Shown: piece by piece, positions 1-6,657 of the stretch
How the letters are laid out: each line of letters starts with the position of its first letter
Position numbering within the stretch: the first letter of the stretch is position 1
Assembly (NCBI GenBank): GCA_947174725.1
Contig: CAMWKA010000100.1
Span: forward strand, 1-6,679
DNA length: 6,679 nucleotides
Direction of reading: 5' to 3'
Origin: an uncultured Lachnospiraceae bacterium
GTDB taxonomy: Bacteria > Bacillota > Clostridia > Lachnospirales > Lachnospiraceae
Position numbers and translations under genes: made by a program
Notes under the pieces: generated by a model
What the model saw: only the letters and a program-made list of their open reading frames with translations
What the model was told of the DNA's origin: nothing
The model's database searches: none

Positions 1-656
1 TTACATCCCAGAATGATATACAGACAAATATTGCAGTCGTAAAAAAGTCCCTGCTGTGCCATCAACAGCACGATCGAAACCGTTACGGAAGAACTCTGCA
101 CGATGGCGGTAAGCAGCGTACCTACCAGAATTGCAATCAGAGGATTGGTCAGTCCCTGCAGGATCTCCACGATCCGACCGGATTCTTTCATACTTTCCAT
201 CGCGGAAGACATCATGGCGATTCCCATAAAAAGAACGCCAAAGCCTACCACAACATCCCCAATCTTCTTCACTTTTTGGTTTTTGGAAAACATCGTTGCG
301 ATGACGCCGCCTAATAAAAACAACGGCGCATATCTTGATAAGTTAAAGGAAACAAGCTGCCCGGTAATGGTAGTACCGATATTGGCACCAAAGATAACGC
401 CTGCGGCCTGATAAAGATTCATCAGTCCGGAATTGACAAAGCTGACCACCATGGTCGTACATGCGGATGAGGATTGGATAATACCGGTAAAAACGACTCC
501 CACGACCATACCCATGACACGATTGGTCGTAAACATCTCCAATATCTTTCTCAGCTTCTCACCGGCAGCCTTCTCGATTCCCTCGCTCATCTGTGTCATT
601 CCGAGCAGGAACAACCCCAGACCACCCGCCAATGACAATAGTTGCGCGATCCCCAT
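1..656 (-). CDS. Na/Pi cotransporter family protein (partial, C-terminus off the left edge)
   Basis: This is an integral membrane protein of the Na+/phosphate cotransporter family (PF02690, NptA/YjbB type), expected to move phosphate across the cytoplasmic membrane. I translated it by hand; 218 codons are visible and the frame stays open at base 1. The family signature appears twice. The first repeat has GIIQSSSACTT at about residues 58-68, then GANIGTTIT at 90-98. The second has AIVQSSSVTVS at 184-194 and breaks off at LGCN, exactly where the second GxNIGT would continue. Hydrophobic stretches at about 6-20, 47-64, 110-123, 132-150 and 173-199 fit membrane helices. Many relatives carry a C-terminal PhoU-like domain, which would lie outside the window. 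I chose ATG at 656 because GGAG sits 6 bases upstream and the N-terminus then matches relatives. In-frame ATGs at 668 and 671 are alternatives with a more distant AGGGAG. The family is clear; the true substrate is inferred. Confidence 0.88.
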   Translation of the reverse strand, partial: MGIAQLLSLAGGLGLFLLGMTQMSEGIEKAAGEKLRKILEMFTTNRVMGMVVGVVFTGIIQSSSACTTMVVSFVNSGLMNLYQAAGVIFGANIGTTITGQLVSFNLSRYAPLFLLGGVIATMFSKNQKVKKIGDVVVGFGVLFMGIAMMSSAMESMKESGRIVEILQGLTNPLIAILVGTLLTAIVQSSSVTVSIVLLMAQQGLFYDCNICLYIILGC

Positions 657-755
657 GGTCTTCTCCATCATCAAGGTGTCAGGCTCCCTGTCCCTGCCAC
701 CTATACTAGCCAACACGATATATCAAGACTAAAAATAATAATCTTCATATAATAA

Positions 756-802
756 GTAATCTAAAACCATGATTAATTCTAACGAATATTTCCGGTGATT
801 AC
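756..802. repeat. imperfect inverted repeat overlapping the candidate promoter
   Basis: GTAATC at 756-761 is complementary to GATTAC at 797-802. ACC at 766-768 pairs with GGT at 794-796, leaving a 4-base bulge on one arm only. One arm overlaps the -35 hexamer and the other lies just past the predicted start site, so the dyad brackets the -10 box. It could be an operator or a loose hairpin. No known regulator site is recognised, and it could be chance in AT-rich DNA. Confidence 0.25.
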
Positions 803-804
803 AA
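776..804 (-). promoter_or_regulatory. candidate sigma-A promoter for the Na/Pi cotransporter gene
   Basis: On the minus strand, TTGTAA (804-799) lies 17 bases before TAGAAT (781-776). These match the TTGACA and TATAAT consensus at four and five of six positions, with ideal spacing. Transcription would start near 769, giving a leader of about 110 bases before the ATG at 656. The region is AT-rich, so chance matches are likely; another weaker combination (TTGATA 726-721 with TATAGG 705-700, spacer 15) was also seen. Inferred from sequence only. Confidence 0.4.
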
Positions 805-871
805 GTATGGTAATTTATTTTCTCTATATCCAGCAGATAATCATAAAAAACGACATGATTTTTGGTAAAAT

Positions 872-1831
872 TTAGGGATGACCTGTAAAGCCAAAATATC
901 TTTCAGCCCGCTCCACATCCTGCCGGATCTGCTCCATCAGCTGTTCTTTCCCGGCAAATTTCCGTTCAGGTCTGGCATATTCCAGTAATTCCACCCGTAC
1001 CGGAAGCCCATATGCCTGTCCCTGATAATGAAATACAAAAGTTTCCACTGTCACATCTTCTCCATCATGAACAGTAGGTTTTCTGCCAATATTGGTCACC
1101 CCCTGATACCATGTCCCTTCAATCTCCACCTGACTATGATATACACCAAACGGCGGCAGAAGCTTTTCCTTCTCCGGAACCAGATTCAGGGTCGGAAAAC
1201 CTAACGTCCTCCCGATCTCCGTACCATGCAGGACAATTCCTTCCACACTATACCAGCTTCCCAGATATACTCTTGCCGCTTTCATATCTCCCTGTTCCAC
1301 GGCATCTCTGACTCTGGTGGAACTGATTTCCTTTCCACCCATGCCTACTTTTTCTATCTGTCTGGCTTCATAATGATATTGTGCGGCATACTGTCTTAAA
1401 AGCGCAAAATCCCCTTTTCCCTGCTTCCCAAAGGATAGGTCGGGTCCTGCCACAACCAGCTTTACATGCATACGCTCCACCAAAATCGACGTAATATAAT
1501 CAACCGGCTCTATGGCGGCTGTGGTTAGATTTAACGGATATTCCACCAGATAATCAATCCCCGCCTCTTCCAGATATCTTCTTTTTTCCGTTCTGGTGTT
1601 AAGAGACTGAAACCGCCTGTCAAAAGGCTGCGCCCCTTTCTCCTCCTGTCCGAACACTACTGCGGGCAATGGATAAAATGTAAAAACAACAGCCTTCAGC
1701 CCATGTTTTTTTGCATCCAGTATCTCCCTAAGAAGCGCCTGATGCCCCAGATGTATGCCGTCAAATTTACCGATGGCGACGGCAGTGTCTTCCTCAATAT
1801 GAAGTTGTTCCATGCTGTCGATGATCTGCAT
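872..1831 (-). CDS. ribF: bifunctional riboflavin kinase / FAD synthetase RibF
   Basis: This cytoplasmic enzyme phosphorylates riboflavin to FMN and then adenylylates FMN to FAD. It is 319 residues long, about the normal family length. The N-terminal FAD synthetase (nucleotidyltransferase-fold) half carries GKFDGIHLGH at 21-30, AGPDLSFG at 128-135 and ISSTRVR at 169-175. The C-terminal flavokinase half carries GRTLGFPTLN at 207-216, with the PTxN motif, then GVTNIGRKPT at 244-253 and VET at 262-264, whose Glu263 fits the catalytic base. I placed the start at ATG 1831 rather than at the longer GTG 1840: AGGTGATCC, a long match to the 16S anti-SD, ends 4 bases before this ATG, and the GTG lies inside that site. 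The usual FDPHP segment reads FYPLP (52-56), a variation outside the main motifs. It is the last gene of the operon, 35 bases after truB. Confidence 0.96.
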   Translation of the reverse strand: MQIIDSMEQLHIEEDTAVAIGKFDGIHLGHQALLREILDAKKHGLKAVVFTFYPLPAVVFGQEEKGAQPFDRRFQSLNTRTEKRRYLEEAGIDYLVEYPLNLTTAAIEPVDYITSILVERMHVKLVVAGPDLSFGKQGKGDFALLRQYAAQYHYEARQIEKVGMGGKEISSTRVRDAVEQGDMKAARVYLGSWYSVEGIVLHGTEIGRTLGFPTLNLVPEKEKLLPPFGVYHSQVEIEGTWYQGVTNIGRKPTVHDGEDVTVETFVFHYQGQAYGLPVRVELLEYARPERKFAGKEQLMEQIRQDVERAERYFGFTGHP

Positions 1832-1844
1832 AAGGATCACCTTT
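1832..1844 (-). promoter_or_regulatory. ribosome binding site that decides the ribF start
   Basis: The minus strand reads AAAGGTGATCCTT directly before the ATG at 1831. AAAGGTG occupies 1844-1838. The AGGTGATCC portion matches the sequence complementary to the 3' end of 16S rRNA. The in-frame GTG at 1840 overlaps the site itself and would have no SD of its own, so the shorter protein start is preferred. Confidence 0.8.
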
Positions 1845-1866
1845 CTTATCTTATTTTTACCACGCT

Positions 1867-2775
1867 TTACGGAATACGCGGAAACATCTTATCCGGCATA
1901 AACAGCCGGGTCTGTTCATGATAAATGTAGATGGCCGCCAGTTCCCCCTCTGCGTCATATACCCAGTACCGCTGCCCGGAAGACGGCGCACACTGCCCTG
2001 TTTCAAAAAACAGCTCCGCACCCATGGGATTACCATTATCTATCTTCTTCTTTCCTTCAGGCCGCACTGTCAGCTTCGGATAATCAAACGCGCTTTCCAA
2101 TGGCCGTACAACAGCTTCCAGCCTGTCCTGGTCCCTCGCTTCTTCAATCTCCCGAAGCGTCAGAGCGTTTTCTATCCCATAGCTGCCGGAACAGGTTCTT
2201 AAAAGATGCTCCATACATCCCCCACAGCCTAACTTTTCCCCGATATCCTGACATAGCGTCCGAATATACGTACCTTTGCTGCATTTAACACGATATGTCA
2301 CTCTGGGAAGCTGCACCGAACAAATCTCTATCTCATAGATCTCTATCCTGCGCCCTTTGCGTTCTACGGTCTTTCCTTCTCTGGCAAGCTCATAAAGACG
2401 CTTTCCGTCTACTTTTAAAGCCGAATACATCGGCGGAATCTGCTCATATGCTCCGACAAAACTCATAACCGCTGTCCTGACCTCTTCCTCCGTACAATCC
2501 ACCGGACGCTCCGATAAGACGGTCCCCGTTGTATCCTGTGTATCAGTAGTTTTCCCCAATAGGAGAACCGCTTCATATTCTTTTGTTTTGTCCGTCAGCA
2601 GTTCGCAAAGTTTTGTTCCGTTACCTAAACAAACCGGAAGCACGCCCTCTGCCGCAGGGTCAAGTGTTCCGGTATGTCCGATCTTTTTTTGTTTCAATAT
2701 ACCGCGGAGTTTTGCCACCACATCAAAGGAGGTATATCCCGCTTCTTTATATACGTTGATAATTCCGTGTATCAT
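1867..2775 (-). CDS. truB: tRNA pseudouridine(55) synthase TruB
   Basis: TruB isomerises uridine 55 in the T-loop of tRNAs to pseudouridine. It has 302 residues, the usual length. The N-terminus GIINVYKEAGYTSFDVV is typical of the family. Motif II, IGHTGTLDPAAEGVL at 32-46, contains the catalytic Asp39. KEYEA (65-69) holds the conserved active-site Tyr67, PPMYSALKVDG lies at 114-124, and KGTYIRTL (167-174) supplies the conserved Arg172. The last 70 or so residues form the C-terminal RNA-binding (PUA-like TruB_C) region, ending in a weakly conserved tail. It starts 32 bases after the nrnA stop. The nearest SD-like GGAG is 17 bases from the ATG, unusually far, so translation may depend partly on ribosomes arriving from nrnA. 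The start itself is supported by the family-typical N-terminus. Confidence 0.97.
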   Translation of the reverse strand: MIHGIINVYKEAGYTSFDVVAKLRGILKQKKIGHTGTLDPAAEGVLPVCLGNGTKLCELLTDKTKEYEAVLLLGKTTDTQDTTGTVLSERPVDCTEEEVRTAVMSFVGAYEQIPPMYSALKVDGKRLYELAREGKTVERKGRRIEIYEIEICSVQLPRVTYRVKCSKGTYIRTLCQDIGEKLGCGGCMEHLLRTCSGSYGIENALTLREIEEARDQDRLEAVVRPLESAFDYPKLTVRPEGKKKIDNGNPMGAELFFETGQCAPSSGQRYWVYDAEGELAAIYIYHEQTRLFMPDKMFPRIP

Positions 2776-2807
2776 AATATTGCTGATGATCGCTCCATTC
2801 CCAAAAT

Positions 2808-3767
2808 TTACGCGGTAATCTGTTTGGAGATCATCTCCACCAGCTTATCTTCCAATACCTGCAGCTCCATATGGGCGTCAAATCCGGATGCCCTGACATG
2901 ACCGCCGCCGCCAAATTCCACCGCGATCCTTGCCACATCCACCAGATCAGAAGATGCTCTTAAACTGCATTTAAAGCACCCTTTTTCTTTTTCATACAAG
3001 AATACAGCACATTCAACGCCTTCCGTGATCCTCAGTTGATTCACGACCCCTTCAAAATCCTCTTTCTTAGCATCATACGTCCTTATAAAATGATGATCAG
3101 CCGCGCCGATGATGATCTTGCCATCCATATACCTGCGGCTGTCTAATATGATCCTGCCGAGGATCTGATTCTGCAGATATGTTTTTTCATAAAATGTCTC
3201 ATCGATCAGCTTCGGGAAATCAAAACCATACTCCAACAAATCTGCCGCCACACGCAATGTCTTGGGCGACGTATTGGAATAATGGAAGACTCCGGTATCA
3301 TGCGCCATCCCCATATACAGAAGCTGCGCAATCTCTGCATCCAGATAAGAATGATCGATCACGTCATAGATCAGTTCGCAGGTAGCGCTTGCTTTCGGGA
3401 CTACGTAATTGACCATGGCATCCTTCGCCTGATTGCTGATATGGTGATCAATATTGATGGTCTTATCCGCCCTCTTATATAAGTCCAGCGCTGCACCCAT
3501 CCGTTCCGGCACCGTATCCAAAGCGATAAATACATCCACCGCCTCCCATTCCCGGTAATCCTCCTCAGAATAAATACTTTCGATTCCGGGGATACTGCGG
3601 AAAGAATTGCCGGGATGTTCTAAAAAAGCAAAAATATCCGCTTCCGGCAGCCGTTTTTTTAAGTAAAAATACAGTCCCAACGATGCGCCGATGCAATCTC
3701 CATCCGGTCTGATATGTCCGCCGATCCCAATCCTTTGATACGATTTTACTTCTTCGTAGATATCCAT
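2808..3767 (-). CDS. nrnA: DHH/DHHA1 family phosphoesterase, NrnA-like (nanoRNase / pAp phosphatase)
   Basis: This is a Mn2+-dependent phosphoesterase of the DHH superfamily. Relatives such as Bacillus NrnA (YtqI) degrade 2-5 base oligoribonucleotides and dephosphorylate pAp; others act on cyclic dinucleotides or their linear products. It has 319 residues. Metal-binding motifs run in order: GHIRPDGDCIG at 17-27 (His18, Asp22, Asp24), ALDTVP with Asp84, IDHH at 106-109 (the name-giving Asp-His-His), and AHDTG with Asp157. The DHHA1 substrate-binding motif GGGGHVRASGF is at 286-296. All catalytic positions appear intact, and the length and single-unit architecture, with no PAS/GGDEF part, exclude GdpP. 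Position between rbfA and truB is the classic Firmicutes location for nrnA. The ATG lies only 3 bases after the rbfA stop, and its SD (GAGGA) is inside the end of rbfA, so the two are probably translationally coupled. The exact substrate is inferred from family and context. Confidence 0.93.
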   Translation of the reverse strand: MDIYEEVKSYQRIGIGGHIRPDGDCIGASLGLYFYLKKRLPEADIFAFLEHPGNSFRSIPGIESIYSEEDYREWEAVDVFIALDTVPERMGAALDLYKRADKTINIDHHISNQAKDAMVNYVVPKASATCELIYDVIDHSYLDAEIAQLLYMGMAHDTGVFHYSNTSPKTLRVAADLLEYGFDFPKLIDETFYEKTYLQNQILGRIILDSRRYMDGKIIIGAADHHFIRTYDAKKEDFEGVVNQLRITEGVECAVFLYEKEKGCFKCSLRASSDLVDVARIAVEFGGGGHVRASGFDAHMELQVLEDKLVEMISKQITA

Positions 3768-3770
3768 GCA

Positions 3771-4154
3771 TCAATCCTCTTCGTCTTCATCCTCATGAGA
3801 CAATCCCCTGTTTGCTTCTTCAATCAGCTTCGACATATGATTGCCATATTCAATGCTTTTATCCAGATAAAATCTCAGTTCCGGCGTATTACGAAGATTC
3901 AGTTGTCTGGCAAGCTGACTCTTCATATATCCTTCCGCGCTCTTTAAACCGGCCATTATGTCCTTTTCCTGCTCTGCGGAGCAGAATGCGCTGACCCATA
4001 CCTTGCAGGTCTTCAAGTCCGGCGCTACCTGAACATCCACAACCGACGTAAACTGCGGAATCCTCGGATCTTTGATCCCGCTCCGCAGCACTTCCGCAAG
4101 AACCTTCTGTACCTCAGCATTTATCCTTGTGTTCTTGACACTATGCTTTCTCAA
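3771..4154 (-). CDS. rbfA: 30S ribosome-binding factor RbfA
   Basis: RbfA binds the pre-30S subunit and helps mature the 5' end of 16S rRNA; it is a small cytoplasmic protein with a type II KH-like fold. It has 127 residues, as expected. Family marks are NTRINAEVQ at 8-16, IKDPRI at 27-32, VQVAPDLKTCKVWVS at 41-55, the KH-type AxG element as Ala73-Glu74-Gly75, and ELRFYLDKSIEYG further on. The tail HEDEDEED is strongly acidic. The start is the rare codon TTG at 4154: the three preceding in-frame triplets before AAA are TAG, TAA and TAG, so no longer protein is possible, and no ATG occurs in the family-conserved N-terminus. GAGAGG lies 12 bases upstream as a somewhat distant SD. It sits between infB and nrnA, the usual order. 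Confidence 0.96.
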   Translation of the reverse strand: MRKHSVKNTRINAEVQKVLAEVLRSGIKDPRIPQFTSVVDVQVAPDLKTCKVWVSAFCSAEQEKDIMAGLKSAEGYMKSQLARQLNLRNTPELRFYLDKSIEYGNHMSKLIEEANRGLSHEDEDEED

Positions 4155-4175
4155 TTTCTATTACTACCTCTCAAA
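4152..4175 (-). promoter_or_regulatory. TTG start and SD region of rbfA, with three tandem stop codons
   Basis: Reading the minus strand, GAGAGG is followed by TAG TAA TAG AAA and then the TTG start codon (4154-4152). The three stops are in frame with rbfA, which fixes TTG as the earliest start. The SD-to-start gap of 12 bases is long and the start codon is weak, which suggests RbfA is made at a lower rate than IF-2 upstream. The effect on rate is inferred. Confidence 0.7.
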
Positions 4176-4217
4176 TTCCCTGTATCACCAGCTTGTTTTT
4201 CACTGTGGTTATAATTC

Positions 4218-6656
4218 CTATGTTCTCGGCACCTCGACCATGATATACGCCTCTACGACATCCAGTTCCTGCATCTGATCAAAATCCTCAAATACAAGAC
4301 CACACTCATAGCCTGCCTTAACTTCCTTGACGTCATCCTTAAAACGTTTCAGCGACGCCAACGCACCCTCATAGATCTGCTCACCCTCTCTGGTGATCCT
4401 GATCTTACAGTTTCTCTGGAATTCACCATCCAATACAAAGGCTCCTGCAATATTACCGATCTGGGATGCCTTGAAGATCTGACGCACTTCTGCATGACCG
4501 ATGATCTTCTCTTCGAAAATCGGATCCAGCATACCTTTCATAGCTGCCTCAATATCTTCAATCGCCTGATAGATAACCTTATAAAGCCTTAAATCAACGC
4601 CTTCCCGCTCTGCCGTCTGCTTCGCCATCGCATCGGGACGCACATTAAAGCCAATGATGATCGCATTGGATGCGCTTGCCAGAATGACATCCGACTCATT
4701 GATGGCGCCAACACCGCCATGGATCGCCTTGACCACCACTTCCTCATTGGATAGTTTCAGAAGCGACTGTTTTACTGCCTCTACGCTACCCTGTACATCC
4801 GCTTTAATGATCAGATTCAGTTCTTTCAGATTACCTTCCTTGATCTTAGAGAACAAGTCATCCAAAGACATCTTCGCCTTAGTGTCTTCCAGCAGTTTTA
4901 CCTTATTCTGCGCAATAAATGTCTCAGCATATGTCTTTGCTTCTTTATCATTGCTATGACAGATAAATATCTCGCCCGCATTCGGAACATCATTTAAACC
5001 TAATATCTCAACCGGCGTGGAAGGAAGCGCTTCTTTTACTCTTCTTCCTTTATCATCCACCATGGCTCTCACCTTACCATGAGACGCGCCTGCCGAAATA
5101 AAATCTCCTACATGGAGCGTACCCTTCTGCACCAGCACTGTCGCTACCGGTCCGCGTCCCTTATCCAGCTCCGCTTCAATCACAAGACCTCTTGCGCGGC
5201 GATTCGGATTGGCCTTGAGTTCCAGTACATCAGCAGACAGCAGTATCATCTCCAGAAGTTCTTCGATACCTTCTCCTGTCTTTGCAGAAACGTTGGCAAA
5301 AATCGTCGTACCGCCCCAGTCCTCCGGAATAAGCTCGTACTCTGACAATTCCTGTTTTACACGATCGATATTCGCACCAGGCTTATCAATCTTATTCACT
5401 GCCACCACAATTTCAATGCCGGCTGCTTTGGCATGATTGATGGCTTCCACTGTCTGCGGCATCACACCATCATCTGCCGCAACAACAAGGATCGCGATAT
5501 CGGTGGAATTTGCTCCACGCATACGCATAGAGGTAAACGCTTCATGTCCCGGTGTATCCAGGAACGTGATCTGCCTTCCGTCGATCGTTACCGTATATGC
5601 GCCGATATGCTGCGTAATGCCGCCAGCTTCACGGTCGGTAACATTTGTCTTACGGATCGCGTCCAATAAAGAAGTTTTACCATGATCTACATGCCCCATA
5701 ACGCAGATGACCGGTGGTCTGGGAATCAGATCCTCCGTCTCTTCTTCCTCTTCTTTTAACAGTTCCGCGATTACATCAACCTTTTCTTCACGTTCGCACA
5801 TAATTTCATAATCAAGAGCGATCTCCTCTGCACGCTCAAAGGAAATCTCCTGATTAACAGTCACCATCTCACCCTGCAAAAACAGCTTCTTTACGATGGC
5901 GGACGGCTGTATCTTCATTTTATCCGCAAGATCCTTGATCGTGATCTCATCCGGGATCACAATCGTTTTAATATCCTCTACGACCTCTTCCTTTTTCTTC
6001 TCCGGCTTAATGAAACGTCCGGCCTTGTTGTTCCGTCCTTTTCCTAATGTAAAATCTCCATCATCTTCATAAAGCTGATCTTTCTTGCTTCTCTTATCTT
6101 TATCCTGATTGTTGTTTCTTCTTTCTTCGCGATGCTTTTCCGTTGAATCCGCAATCGGTGTATCTGCCGCAAACGGTTTTCCACCCGGTCGTGCTCCCGG
6201 TCTCTGAAATCCTCTCTGATCTCCCGGTCTGCTTCCGTCAAAACGATTGTCCGGTCTTCCGTCTTTTCTTGGCATCCCATCCGGTCTTCTGGGTCCTGCC
6301 CCGTTGCTGCGGGGAGCTCCCTCCCCATTTCCGCGAAATCCTCCTTCACCATGATTTCTTTCTCCGCCTCTTGGCGGTCTGTTACGGTCACGTAAACCGC
6401 CGCCCTGTCCGGGGCGCTGATCATTGTATCGTCCTGCAGGATAAGACTTGTCGGTCCTTGGATTCTGTACAGATCTTTCCTGCACGGAAGGATTTTGATT
6501 TTGATTTTTATCCTGGTCTTCGCGCGGCTGTATCTGTTCTGCCACATCATTCGTTTCAACAGCTGCTGCCTTTTCCTCCCGCTGCACCTCCTGTTCCTGT
6601 AAAGAACGTCTCTTTTCTTCCTGCATCATACGATTCGTTACCGCTGCTGCACGGTC
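4218..6656 (-). CDS. infB: translation initiation factor IF-2 (partial, N-terminus missing at the contig edge)
   Basis: IF-2 is the GTPase that brings fMet-tRNA to the 30S subunit and promotes 50S joining. About 812 genuine residues are visible; the N-terminal helical region and start codon are missing. Numbering from an apparent ATG at 6674: a charged segment at 7-75, an Arg/Gly/Pro/Asn-rich disordered linker at about 80-170, the IF2_N domain ([21 protein letters not shown]) at 244-264, then the G domain. The G domain has G1 GHVDHGKT 327-334, G2 GGITQHIGA 351-359, G3 DTPGH 373-377, G4 NKID 427-430 and G5 SAK 463-465. Domain II follows ([20 protein letters not shown]), then domain III, and the fMet-tRNA-binding C-terminal domain ends in MVEVPRT. 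All GTPase motifs are intact. The apparent start MFIRDR is not IF-2: it is translated from adapter sequence (6658-6679). rbfA follows after 63 bases. Confidence 0.97.
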   Translation of the reverse strand, partial: DRAAAVTNRMMQEEKRRSLQEQEVQREEKAAAVETNDVAEQIQPREDQDKNQNQNPSVQERSVQNPRTDKSYPAGRYNDQRPGQGGGLRDRNRPPRGGERNHGEGGFRGNGEGAPRSNGAGPRRPDGMPRKDGRPDNRFDGSRPGDQRGFQRPGARPGGKPFAADTPIADSTEKHREERRNNNQDKDKRSKKDQLYEDDGDFTLGKGRNNKAGRFIKPEKKKEEVVEDIKTIVIPDEITIKDLADKMKIQPSAIVKKLFLQGEMVTVNQEISFERAEEIALDYEIMCEREEKVDVIAELLKEEEEETEDLIPRPPVICVMGHVDHGKTSLLDAIRKTNVTDREAGGITQHIGAYTVTIDGRQITFLDTPGHEAFTSMRMRGANSTDIAILVVAADDGVMPQTVEAINHAKAAGIEIVVAVNKIDKPGANIDRVKQELSEYELIPEDWGGTTIFANVSAKTGEGIEELLEMILLSADVLELKANPNRRARGLVIEAELDKGRGPVATVLVQKGTLHVGDFISAGASHGKVRAMVDDKGRRVKEALPSTPVEILGLNDVPNAGEIFICHSNDKEAKTYAETFIAQNKVKLLEDTKAKMSLDDLFSKIKEGNLKELNLIIKADVQGSVEAVKQSLLKLSNEEVVVKAIHGGVGAINESDVILASASNAIIIGFNVRPDAMAKQTAEREGVDLRLYKVIYQAIEDIEAAMKGMLDPIFEEKIIGHAEVRQIFKASQIGNIAGAFVLDGEFQRNCKIRITREGEQIYEGALASLKRFKDDVKEVKAGYECGLVFEDFDQMQELDVVEAYIMVEVPRT
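6171..6437 (-). other. segment encoding the Arg/Gly/Pro/Asn-rich linker of IF-2
   Basis: About 90 residues of low-complexity protein are encoded here, with repeated short units such as RPGG, RPPRGG, GGFRGNG, GAPRSNG, RPDGMP and RPDNRFDG. No hydrophobic core is visible and the segment is predicted to be disordered. Variable linkers before IF2_N are normal in this factor, but the dense RGG/RPG character resembles RNA-binding tails. Any RNA-binding role is inference. Confidence 0.75.
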
Positions 6657-6657
6657 T

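Larger units (their letters stand above)
657..871 (-). other. AT-rich intergenic region between ribF and the Na/Pi cotransporter gene
   Basis: This gap of about 215 bases is the only sizeable non-coding stretch. It is clearly richer in A and T than the flanking genes. It contains a candidate sigma-A promoter (776-804), an imperfect dyad (756-802), and a weak AT-only inverted repeat just past the ribF stop (839-844 with 855-860). I see no strong GC-rich hairpin followed by a U tract, no tRNA, no rpsO and no credible small ORF. It most likely separates the translation operon from an independently transcribed transporter gene. Confidence 0.6.

Noticed and set aside
103..732. Two plus-strand open frames of about 100 codons near the left edge
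   Set aside because: Both are antisense to the transporter gene, whose minus-strand frame carries two clear QSSS motifs and GANIGTT.
839..860. Inverted repeat AATCAT / ATGATT just past the ribF stop, with a T-rich loop, as a terminator
   Set aside because: The stem is six pairs with a single G-C pair and the T run is in the loop, not after the stem on the minus strand. It is too weak to call an intrinsic terminator.
1832..1866. Possible FMN riboswitch upstream of ribF
   Set aside because: Only 35 bases separate truB and ribF, far too short for an RFN element, and none of its conserved blocks is present.
3565..3774. Short minus-strand frame overlapping the start of nrnA
   Set aside because: It is a shifted frame through nrnA; the nrnA frame carries intact DHH metal-binding motifs and the SD fits its ATG.
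4155..4217. Promoter or terminator between infB and rbfA
   Set aside because: The 63-base gap has no convincing -35/-10 pair and no hairpin with a U tract; co-transcription is the simpler reading.
6044..6559. Minus-strand open frame of 171 codons in another frame of infB
   Set aside because: It arises from the Arg/Gly-rich codon composition; the protein is a charged low-complexity string with no family resemblance.
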